A stretch of 64,000 nucleotides of DNA from Jiulongibacter sediminis (GTDB lineage Bacteria; Bacteroidota; Bacteroidia; Cytophagales; Spirosomataceae): contig NZ_LGTQ01000012.1 of NCBI RefSeq assembly GCF_001306455.1, positions 248,001 to 312,000 on the forward strand. Direction: 5' to 3'. The notes under the pieces were generated by a model. That model ran no database searches and had not been told where the DNA came from. It saw nothing but the letters and a program-made list of their open reading frames with translations. Below, one piece after another: positions 25,610 through 32,113 of the stretch (position 1 is its first letter; each line of letters starts with the position of its first letter). The position numbers were made by a program, and so were the translations under genes.

Positions 25610-26421
25610 TGAGAAAGATTCTGCCACATATGGCCCTGTTGTTTCTACTTTTTAGCACCTCGTGCGAAAAAACGGTTTCCGTTCCGGTCTGGCTCAATCA
25701 AGCAAATACGCTATCCTTCCAGGATCTTCATCTATCAATTAAAGCTGAAGGCGAAATTAGCGAAGCCAGACTTTATACAGCGTCTAAAACCTTTTCACTC
25801 AAAATAAAAAAGGATGAAAATTTTGAACTCAGCATTCCTGAAGAAGTAGAGGGGATTATTGAAGGACCGGCCATTCTTCTGATTGACCTGGACGGTGAGC
25901 AGTTTGTTTATGAATTCTATCTGGTGAACCAAATAATATGTGGCTCCGAGAGAGTTGACTATCGCTCACCCAAAACAGTGAACCCGGATAGCGTTTTAGA
26001 ACACCAGCAAATCATTCATTATATCGATGATTTCAGAAACATCATGCAACCTGAAAATAAACCACTCTTTGAGGAGCATATTTTGGGCCTAACCGGCAAA
26101 AGTGGCTTTTACGAAGCCATTGAAAATGAACCCATTACCAATTATTACGTGCAGCCAGGAACGGCCACTAAACTCCCAATAGCCATAAAGAAAGAAAAGA
26201 ATGAACTGGGTGTAAGTATCGGACCCGTTACAGATGCAATAGGTAACCTGATAGCCGATGGAACGCTGATCTCAATTTACTACACCTCAAATGAAGTGGA
26301 GTATCAAATGCAGACGATTATAAGAAATGGATACGCCAGCATACCCTTGAATACATCTAAAGAAATTTCAAACATCTATGCCGTAACCAACGGCTTAAAG
26401 TCATCTGTCATCGAACCATGA
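25609..26421 (+). CDS. Operon lipoprotein of unknown function
   Basis: 270 residues from the ATG at 25609, which shares its A with the preceding stop (TAATG) and gives a lipoprotein signal MRKILPHMALLFLLFSTSC with Cys 19. The frame is open 33 bp further upstream, but that start lacks a signal. The mature part is mostly beta in character (SFQDLHLSIKAEGEISEAR; VSIGPVTDAIGNLIADGT), suggesting Ig-like or invasin-like domains. I recognise no family. Its tight coupling with the GT-C-like gene suggests it helps assemble or display the glycan in the periplasm. Confidence 0.7.
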   Translation: MRKILPHMALLFLLFSTSCEKTVSVPVWLNQANTLSFQDLHLSIKAEGEISEARLYTASKTFSLKIKKDENFELSIPEEVEGIIEGPAILLIDLDGEQFVYEFYLVNQIICGSERVDYRSPKTVNPDSVLEHQQIIHYIDDFRNIMQPENKPLFEEHILGLTGKSGFYEAIENEPITNYYVQPGTATKLPIAIKKEKNELGVSIGPVTDAIGNLIADGTLISIYYTSNEVEYQMQTIIRNGYASIPLNTSKEISNIYAVTNGLKSSVIEP

Positions 26422-26954
26422 AATACCTTTTTTACATACTGGGTTTGATTGTAGCACTTCTACTTTACCTGAGAACAGGAAAATATGAAAGAAGCAGCGA
26501 ACTGCCTGTTTTCCTAAAGCCAGACCCCATTGCGGACGCTCACCAAACCGACATCACCGTAAAAGTGCACTCTCATTTTAAACCAGATTCTGTAAATCTG
26601 GAAGATCTGAAAGAAGACTATTCCGCCATCTGGGCCCATTTAAACCATTTGTACGAAACCAATGACGTAAATGCTGGTAAAGAGTATTATACCGAAGACT
26701 GGTTTAAACAAATATGTAAAGGAAATAACGAGCCTTTTGACGCAAGCCTGTACAGGAAAGACCTGAACCATAACCTACACATTATGAACTGGTCATCTGA
26801 CAATCTCGTCTGTACCGCTATTGATAGCAATGCGGTTTTCAGTTATGACATTAATTCATCAAAAAATTTCGAAAGAACATTCCATATGGCCTTTGTTCTC
26901 CTCTATCAGGGTGATCACTGGAGAGTAGACGCCATGAAATATTTAAACAATTAA
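26418..26954 (+). CDS. Membrane-anchored protein of unknown function
   Basis: 178 residues. One N-terminal membrane anchor (YLFYILGLIVALLLYL), then a soluble periplasmic part of about 150 residues with aromatic-rich strands (LHIMNWSSDNLVCTAIDSN; FHMAFVLLYQGDHWRVDAMKYL) reminiscent of small NTF2/SnoaL-like cone folds, though I would not assign it. The start overlaps the lipoprotein stop by 4 bp (ATGA), so it is part of the same translationally coupled set. Confidence 0.65.
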   Translation: MKYLFYILGLIVALLLYLRTGKYERSSELPVFLKPDPIADAHQTDITVKVHSHFKPDSVNLEDLKEDYSAIWAHLNHLYETNDVNAGKEYYTEDWFKQICKGNNEPFDASLYRKDLNHNLHIMNWSSDNLVCTAIDSNAVFSYDINSSKNFERTFHMAFVLLYQGDHWRVDAMKYLNN

Positions 26955-26958
26955 GAAA

Positions 26959-28221
26959 ATGAAAATTGCATTTGTATCCCCGTTCCCGCCGAGTAAGGTT
27001 ACCTTAAATGAGTACGGCTATCATTTAATCAAAAGCTTCAAAGGCAAACCTGAAGTTGATGAAATTGTGGTCTTGACCAACCACCTGGAAAACAATGAAG
27101 CATACGGCGAATATGCTATTGAAGGCATTGAGCTCATTCCTTGCTGGAGCTTTGACAGCTGGACTGCCTTTTTAAATATCCGGAAAGAGATCAAAAAGCA
27201 AAAACCGGATGTGGTCATCTTTAACCTTCAATTCATGACTTTTGGTGAAGGAAAAATACCCGCAGCACTGGGACTTCTGACCCCTTTGGCTGTAAAAACA
27301 TTGGGCATTCCTTCGATCGTGCTACTTCACAATATCACAGAGACTGTTCAACTTGAAAATATTGGAATGGCCGATAGCAAGCTGAAAGCCAGGCTGTTTT
27401 TGTGGATCGGTGAGCAATTGACGAAACTTTTGCTTCAGGCTGATCTTCTTGGACTCACCATATCGAAATATGTGGATATCATTCGTGAGAAATATAAGGC
27501 GGAGAATGTCACCCTATTACCGCATGGCAATTTTGAATTACCTGAACGCTCTTTTTTACCGAATCCACTGGAAGAGATTAACCTGATGGCCTTCGGGAAG
27601 TTTGGTACTTATAAAAAAGTGGAAGTCATGCTGGATGCTGTTAAGATTCTGGAACAAAGATTTCCAAATCTTAAATTCAAAGCCACAGTTGCTGGTACTG
27701 ACAACCCGAATGTCAAGGGCTACCTTAACGAAGTGGAAAAAAGATATGCTGACATGAAGCACGTTGAGTTCACCGGGTATGTCAGGGAAGAAGACGTAGA
27801 AGGCATTTTTAAAGCCAGTACCTTTATCATTTTCCCATACACCACTACTACAGGAAGCTCGGGTATTTTACACCAGGCGGGCAGTTATGCCAGAGCCTGC
27901 ATCCTCCCCAAAATAGATGACCTCGAAAGAGTTGTAGAAGAAGAAGGTTACGGGGGAGCCTATTTCCAAACTGATAATGCCGAAAGCATGGCAAATGCTA
28001 TCGCCCCACTCATAGAGAACCCCGCTGAACGCGAAAAACTGGAGGACATGAATTACGAGGCCGCTAAAGGTTTACAAATGACCGAACTGGCCGATATGTA
28101 CCTCAGACACATTCAAAATTTGAGACAAAAGAAGATTTCTAAAAAAAGCAAAAATGAAAAATTTGATCAATCTTATTCTGGAACTTTTGTATCCACCGTT
28201 CAAACGGTTAATGAACTTTAG
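26959..28221 (+). CDS. Family 4-type glycosyltransferase (GT-B fold)
   Basis: 420 residues. N-terminal domain opens KIAFVSPFPPSKVTLNEYG; the C-terminal donor domain has LMAFGKFGTYKKVEVMLDA, FKATVAGTDNPNVKGY, VEFTGYVREEDVEGIF and TGSSGILHQAGSYARACILP, the usual GT4 nucleotide-sugar region. It probably transfers a sugar, plausibly mannose from GDP-mannose, on the cytoplasmic side. It lies 4 bp after the anchored protein gene. Its last 68 bp are shared in another frame with the GtrA gene. Confidence 0.88.
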   Translation: MKIAFVSPFPPSKVTLNEYGYHLIKSFKGKPEVDEIVVLTNHLENNEAYGEYAIEGIELIPCWSFDSWTAFLNIRKEIKKQKPDVVIFNLQFMTFGEGKIPAALGLLTPLAVKTLGIPSIVLLHNITETVQLENIGMADSKLKARLFLWIGEQLTKLLLQADLLGLTISKYVDIIREKYKAENVTLLPHGNFELPERSFLPNPLEEINLMAFGKFGTYKKVEVMLDAVKILEQRFPNLKFKATVAGTDNPNVKGYLNEVEKRYADMKHVEFTGYVREEDVEGIFKASTFIIFPYTTTTGSSGILHQAGSYARACILPKIDDLERVVEEEGYGGAYFQTDNAESMANAIAPLIENPAEREKLEDMNYEAAKGLQMTELADMYLRHIQNLRQKKISKKSKNEKFDQSYSGTFVSTVQTVNEL

Positions 28222-28633
28222 TGTCTTTGCTTATTTGAGTCTAGGAGCGGTAAATACTGTTCTGAATATTGCTCTGTTTGCATTGTTTTATCAGGTCATA
28301 CTGATCAAAAGTGAATACCTGATTTTTGGCAGGCCGATAGAATCTTATACCATCAGTCTAGTATACGCCTTTTTGCTAACGATTCCATCAGGTTACTGGC
28401 TGGCAAAGCATTTCGCTTTTAAAGCAGAAAACAGTGCCTCCACAGCTTCGTCTTTTATAAAGTATTCGATGGTGGTTACGCAGGGGCTTATAAGCGATTT
28501 CCTGCTCATGAAGTTGATGATTGAAGTCATGGACATTCACCCTACCATTGCCAAAGTGAATTCAACAGTCATCGTACTCACCGCAAACTATATTTTGCAG
28601 AAGTACTTTACTTTCAAGTCTGCGACCAATTAG
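28154..28633 (+). CDS. GtrA family membrane protein
   Basis: 159 residues with four membrane helices: FSVFAYLSLGAVNTVLNIALF, SLVYAFLLTIPSGYWLAKHF, the helix around SMVVTQGLISDFLLM and STVIVLTANYILQKYFTF, which is the GtrA layout. GtrA proteins are linked to moving or using polyprenyl-linked sugars across the inner membrane. The chosen start overlaps the GT4 gene by 68 bp; a second Met at 28211 would cut the overlap to 11 bp but would lose the amphipathic opening usual in this family. It closes the glycan operon and is followed by a terminator. Confidence 0.88.
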   Translation: MKNLINLILELLYPPFKRLMNFSVFAYLSLGAVNTVLNIALFALFYQVILIKSEYLIFGRPIESYTISLVYAFLLTIPSGYWLAKHFAFKAENSASTASSFIKYSMVVTQGLISDFLLMKLMIEVMDIHPTIAKVNSTVIVLTANYILQKYFTFKSATN

Positions 28634-28664
28634 AATTTAACATATAATTACGGATAAATTTAAT

Positions 28665-28696
28665 GAGCCTCCATTTTATGGGGGCTTCATTTTTTT
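28665..28696 (+). terminator. Rho-independent terminator of the glycan operon
   Basis: AGCCTCC (28666-28672) and GGGGGCT (28680-28686) form a stem with a 7-nt loop, followed by TCATTTTTTT. It lies 32 bp after the GtrA stop. Confidence 0.8.
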
Positions 28697-29053
28697 ACCC
28701 AACTCAATCATCTCATTGTATAAGGTTGGTTTTGTTTAGAAAGCCGGTTTCGCTTTGATCCATTTCTCCCAAGAAAAAACAATCAATTTATGTTCTAAAA
28801 GGTTAGAGTGAATTTAGAATCATCAAAGTCTAGAGACAAGCTCTTCCTGCAACGCTTTTTGAGTCTTAGACCATTGATTGGACTTTTGAATCCTCACAGC
28901 AAAGGCATCTCATTTGTCATGATAATCACGTTTCCCCCGTTTAAAACAGCAGTTGAGAAACCAAATAAGAAAGGGAACCTCCAACAGAGACTAAAGGAAA
29001 CCCACAGCAAAAGCATTACATCAGGATTGAATATTCAGGGATAACCTCTAGAA
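28697..29053. other. Non-coding stretch between convergent operons
   Basis: About 360 bp between two facing terminators. An ORF of 78 codons (28808-29044) is present, but its composition is unlike a protein, it has no promoter or ribosome site, and no family is recognised. I see no other structure here. Confidence 0.5.
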
Positions 29054-29088
29054 CAAAAAAACCTCCTGAATTCAATGAAATCAGGAGG
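29054..29088 (-). terminator. Rho-independent terminator of the receiver/DUF4184/outer-membrane operon
   Basis: CCTCCTGA (29062-29069) pairs with TCAGGAGG (29081-29088); on the minus strand the stem is followed by T residues (A-run at 29055-29061). It lies 27 bp after the stop at 29115. Confidence 0.85.
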
Positions 29089-29114
29089 AAAAGTAACTCA
29101 TGAAAAAATATTTT

Positions 29115-30728
29115 TTACCAGCTGTAAGCAAGATTTAGTGTAAACCAGTTGAACTTGTATCCGCTACCGGTTCCGGCGGCCACATTGCTGGTCTGGTATT
29201 TTAAAGACGCCACCAGTGACTTAAAAGAAGTACTTAGCTCTGCCTGATATCTTGTGGCCGACTCAGGTTTATTCTCCTCGATTTGCTGAAAACCAAAACC
29301 GCCTTGAACAGCTAGTTTTAAGGGAAACTTTACGGGAAGATTACCAGATAAGTCAGCGAAAATCTCTGAGTTTGAATATCGGTCAGGCGAGAAATACAAC
29401 TCTTTTTGTTGTGAAAAATGTAAGTACGAATAGTTGAGTCCGGTTTTAAAAACCGGAAACATACTGAACAAATGATAGAGCGAAGCGAATACTTCAACTT
29501 TCTTATTATCATCAGAATAACTACCCCGGCTGCCCTGACTGTAAATGCCGGTTTTTGCTCCGGTCATGATATGAGTGATATAGCCCAGATTTGCTGAAGT
29601 AATATTTTGTTCATAAAGAGAGGGCGTAAAATTTAAAACGTCTTTACTGTAAAAAAGACTAAGCATCCGTCTGTCATGACGTTGGTATTTAAAGCTTTGT
29701 CTGCCTGTCAACCCACCGTAAGATGCTCCTGTCCCCGGTTTGATTTGTAAAAAGTGAATATCTGTTTCTCCGGTAATACCTCTACCCCAGTTTTCTTTCA
29801 ATTGACCATGCACAAAGTTCGTTTGCACATTTCCTCCATAAATAGAACTCAAATTTGACCTACCTGCGGAACCTCTGAGCTGATACGTTTTTGCTTCTGG
29901 TAACTGAAACCAAAACTCTCCGCTATGTCTTACATTACCTCCGATGTCATTGAACAGACTAAAGCGTGTGCCGGCGGAGACCTTTTCTCGATTTTTTATC
30001 TTTGAATTAAATGCATTCAATTCCTTTTCACTGAATAAGCCATTATTATTCTCAAAGACTAATATTGCTTTTTCTGCCTGCCCTTTTGCCAATAATACAT
30101 CCGAGTATTCCTTGACATAATGTTTGTTAGGAAAGGAATGACACAGGCTGTCATAATAAACAAGACCTTCCATATAATTCCCGGATGTGCTTTCCAGCCT
30201 TGCCTTTAAAACCAGTACATCAGCAGAATCCAGAAGGTCTTTTTGACTTTCAAGAAATTCACCTGCTTCTCTGGTTTTTGTGTTCCAAAGGAGAGCGTTG
30301 AAATAATTAACCACTGCATTTTTAGCCGTTGGCTCGCCTTCCCACGCTCCTTTTGCCTCCACTAACGCAGGCCCCGGTTTATGATTCATGAACAAAGCAT
30401 AAGACAGGTTGATCCTAACTGTTGTTGGTTCAAACCCAAGTGGAAGCAACTTTGAGTAGGTTTCTATCGCCTTCTGAAAGTTATTAGCCTGAAGCATTAG
30501 GTCACCCTTAAATAGTAATATCGGTGCATCTTCAGGATTTTTTACCAGAATGCTGTCAAGCATAGTTCCGGCCTCGGTATAGTTACCTGAAGCCCTTAAT
30601 TCAGAGGCCTTTTGAATAAACCCTTCTCTTTTCTCATGAGACATGGCCTCTACAACATCCTGAGCAAGACCTTTCAAAGCGGACAAGAAAAAAATCAAAA
30701 CAATAAGTATTCTTTCGACCTTCTTCAT
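29115..30728 (-). CDS. TPR protein with C-terminal outer-membrane beta-barrel
   Basis: 537 residues. Signal peptide MKKVERILIVLIFFLSALKGLAQ, then a helical repeat region of about 30-245 with TPR-like units (KASELRASGNYTEAGTMLDS; DLMLQANNFQKAIETYSKLL), then amphipathic beta strands to the end, finishing FTLNLAYSW with the aromatic C-terminus of outer-membrane barrels. Periplasmic TPR plus barrel is the plan of polysaccharide exporters such as PgaA and BcsC and of YaiO-like proteins. Located in an operon with RR1-type control sites shared with the glycan operon, it is a candidate glycan secretin or anchor. It overlaps the DUF4184 gene by 4 bp (ATGA). Confidence 0.8.
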   Translation of the reverse strand: MKKVERILIVLIFFLSALKGLAQDVVEAMSHEKREGFIQKASELRASGNYTEAGTMLDSILVKNPEDAPILLFKGDLMLQANNFQKAIETYSKLLPLGFEPTTVRINLSYALFMNHKPGPALVEAKGAWEGEPTAKNAVVNYFNALLWNTKTREAGEFLESQKDLLDSADVLVLKARLESTSGNYMEGLVYYDSLCHSFPNKHYVKEYSDVLLAKGQAEKAILVFENNNGLFSEKELNAFNSKIKNREKVSAGTRFSLFNDIGGNVRHSGEFWFQLPEAKTYQLRGSAGRSNLSSIYGGNVQTNFVHGQLKENWGRGITGETDIHFLQIKPGTGASYGGLTGRQSFKYQRHDRRMLSLFYSKDVLNFTPSLYEQNITSANLGYITHIMTGAKTGIYSQGSRGSYSDDNKKVEVFASLYHLFSMFPVFKTGLNYSYLHFSQQKELYFSPDRYSNSEIFADLSGNLPVKFPLKLAVQGGFGFQQIEENKPESATRYQAELSTSFKSLVASLKYQTSNVAAGTGSGYKFNWFTLNLAYSW

Positions 30729-31486
30729 CTCTTTACATTTTCAAGTTGTGTGCTCTGCAAACGTGATTTTAATACGTCAATCAATGACACAATCATTAAG
30801 GCATAAACGGTGGTACCAAAAAAAGCCATCACCAGCCCCCAGAATGTGTTATAGATCGGAAAGTAAATGACCCGAACCGAATAAACAATAAACCATATAG
30901 CAAGGTAAGCAGACCAAAAAGAGGCAAATGTGGCTTTGGGAACGTCGTGATTCCTCTGCCTGGAAGTAAAAACAAACATCACCGCCATCATGCTACAAAA
31001 AAAGCTCAAGCCCAACTGTAACAGGTAAAAAACCGGGATATCTTTACCGGAGATAGAAACTTCATTTTGCAACGAAGGAATCCACTGAAGCCAAAAACCA
31101 TCATGATGAGTGAAACCATCCAGAACGAGGTGACTAAGTATACCTATCATAGCTGAAATAATCATCATCACCGGCTTCTTCAGGAAAGACCTATTCCAAT
31201 CAAAATCATAAGTATACCCCAGACGTTTTTGTACTCCTTCCGGAACATGTCGGAGAAGAGGCTTTTTGAGAAACCCGTGAAATAGAAAACAGAAGAGAAG
31301 GGTTGCAGGTAGGTCAAAAATTAAAACTCCCGCCCAGTGATGCCCCAGATTTTCCACCTCACGCATCTGAAGAAAAAACTCAAAATCAGGCATAACACTG
31401 CCTGCAATCAATGCTGTCTCAGAAAGCTTTAATGACCGTTTCATAAACGGCATAATCACAACCGGATGTGCCAGTGTAAAAGGCAT
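30725..31486 (-). CDS. DUF4184 family membrane protein
   Basis: 253 residues. The start MPFTLAHPVVIMPFMKRSLK is the family hallmark, with SETALIAGSVMPDFEFFLQM and, later, ISAMIGILSHLVLDGFTHHDGF. Paired His and Asp residues in these helices resemble the metal-dependent YdjM/PlcC-type membrane hydrolases. About five membrane helices are present. The function is unproven. It is the middle gene of a three-gene operon, 8 bp after the receiver gene and overlapping the TPR-barrel gene by 4 bp. Confidence 0.88.
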   Translation of the reverse strand: MPFTLAHPVVIMPFMKRSLKLSETALIAGSVMPDFEFFLQMREVENLGHHWAGVLIFDLPATLLFCFLFHGFLKKPLLRHVPEGVQKRLGYTYDFDWNRSFLKKPVMMIISAMIGILSHLVLDGFTHHDGFWLQWIPSLQNEVSISGKDIPVFYLLQLGLSFFCSMMAVMFVFTSRQRNHDVPKATFASFWSAYLAIWFIVYSVRVIYFPIYNTFWGLVMAFFGTTVYALMIVSLIDVLKSRLQSTQLENVKR

Positions 31487-31494
31487 AACTAAGC

Positions 31495-31866
31495 TTAGCA
31501 GGTAAGATGAATTTTTTCAAGCAACTCTGATACCTCCTTCTTATTCACATTTGTTTTGAGAAGGAAGTCATTTGAACCGCTTCGAAGGGCCTTGATGGCA
31601 ACACTCAAATCTTCCAGAGAAGTACAGAAAACTACCTCAATGGCCGGATTACTATCTTTGATTTTATCCAGAACATCAAGACCATCCATATCCTGCATTT
31701 CTTTATCCAGAAAAATAACTTCAGGATTCAGATAAAGATTAGCCAAACAGTCTTCTCCTCCTTCGAATGTTAAAACATTTGTATACCCAATTTCAGCCAG
31801 AATCTGCTTGAGTACAGCCACCCAGAACGGGTCATCATCTACCAAAAAGATCTTTTTAGTGTACAT
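31495..31866 (-). CDS. Stand-alone response-regulator receiver
   Basis: 123 residues, only a receiver domain. Acidic pocket VDDDPFW, phosphoacceptor Asp in PEVIFLDKEMQDMDGLDVL, the Thr/Ser position in VVFCTSLED and the Lys in FLLKTNVNKKE. It resembles the RR1 receiver (both open with an aspartate pocket followed by an aromatic, and share the Gxx[13 protein letters not shown] end), so it may take phosphate from the same hybrid kinase and act as a sink or by protein contact. First gene of its operon; the promoter candidate and RR1-type sites lie at 31914-32018. Confidence 0.92.
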   Translation of the reverse strand: MYTKKIFLVDDDPFWVAVLKQILAEIGYTNVLTFEGGEDCLANLYLNPEVIFLDKEMQDMDGLDVLDKIKDSNPAIEVVFCTSLEDLSVAIKALRSGSNDFLLKTNVNKKEVSELLEKIHLTC

Positions 31867-31913
31867 TGCTTTTGATTTTTAATTACGGTCTTTACCACGA
31901 ACAACTACTCTTT

Positions 31914-31929
31914 GGCATGATCTATACCA
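31914..31929 (-). promoter_or_regulatory. Candidate sigma-54 promoter of the receiver operon
   Basis: The minus strand reads TGGTATAGATCATGCC: GG-N10-GC spacing is exact, flanking bases deviate from consensus. The ATTCCA-type sites are centred 63 and 82 bp upstream of the -24 GG, matching 20599 and 19004. The predicted leader is about 37 nt. Confidence 0.55.
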
Positions 31930-31982
31930 AAAACATAAACTACTGATTATATGATAATTACAAGATCAAACATCTCTCCATA

Positions 31983-32018
31983 ATTCCAAATCATGAGCAA
32001 AATTCCAGAATATGGAAA
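31983..32018. promoter_or_regulatory. Paired upstream activator sites, ATTCCA-N5-TGGAAT type
   Basis: The distal site ATTCCA-GAATA-TGGAAA (32002-32018) is a strong dyad. The proximal ATTCCA-AATCA-TGAGCA (31983-31999) keeps the left half. They are 19 bp apart and probably bound by RR1. The RR2-type pair begins only 16 bp further right. Confidence 0.7.
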
Positions 32019-32033
32019 CCGGAAGAGTCAAAT

Positions 32034-32069
32034 TGTCCAAAGCCGAACACCTCATTCCGAAAATGAACA
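32034..32069. promoter_or_regulatory. Paired TGTYC-N6-GRACA sites at the RR2 promoter
   Basis: TGTCC-AAAGCC-GAACA (32034-32049) and ATTCC-GAAAAT-GAACA (32054-32069), 20 bp apart. They lie just upstream of the RR2 -7 box, the second over the expected -33 region, so binding would be expected to repress. This pair ties the site type to RR2. Confidence 0.7.
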
Positions 32070-32085
32070 CTGTGAATTTCTTATC

Positions 32086-32093
32086 TATCTTTG
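32086..32093 (+). promoter_or_regulatory. TAnnTTTG -7 element of the RR2 gene
   Basis: TATCTTTG is a perfect Bacteroidota -7 box about 20 bp before the GTG start at 32114. No clear -33 TTTG is visible; the site pair occupies that position. Confidence 0.55.
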
Positions 32094-32113
32094 AATGAAT
32101 ATCTTATTGAATT

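Noticed and set aside
28808-29044. 78-codon ORF between the two facing terminators
   Set aside because: No promoter or ribosome site, no family pattern and composition unlike the neighbouring genes; it lies between two operon terminators.
31965-31980. Minus-strand TGGAGAGATGTTTGAT as the main sigma-54 promoter of the receiver operon
   Set aside because: GG-N10-GA spacing is right, but the -24 box is poor beyond TGG and it overlaps the edge of the RR1-type sites; the sequence at 31914-31929 fits the common geometry better. Kept only as a remark.
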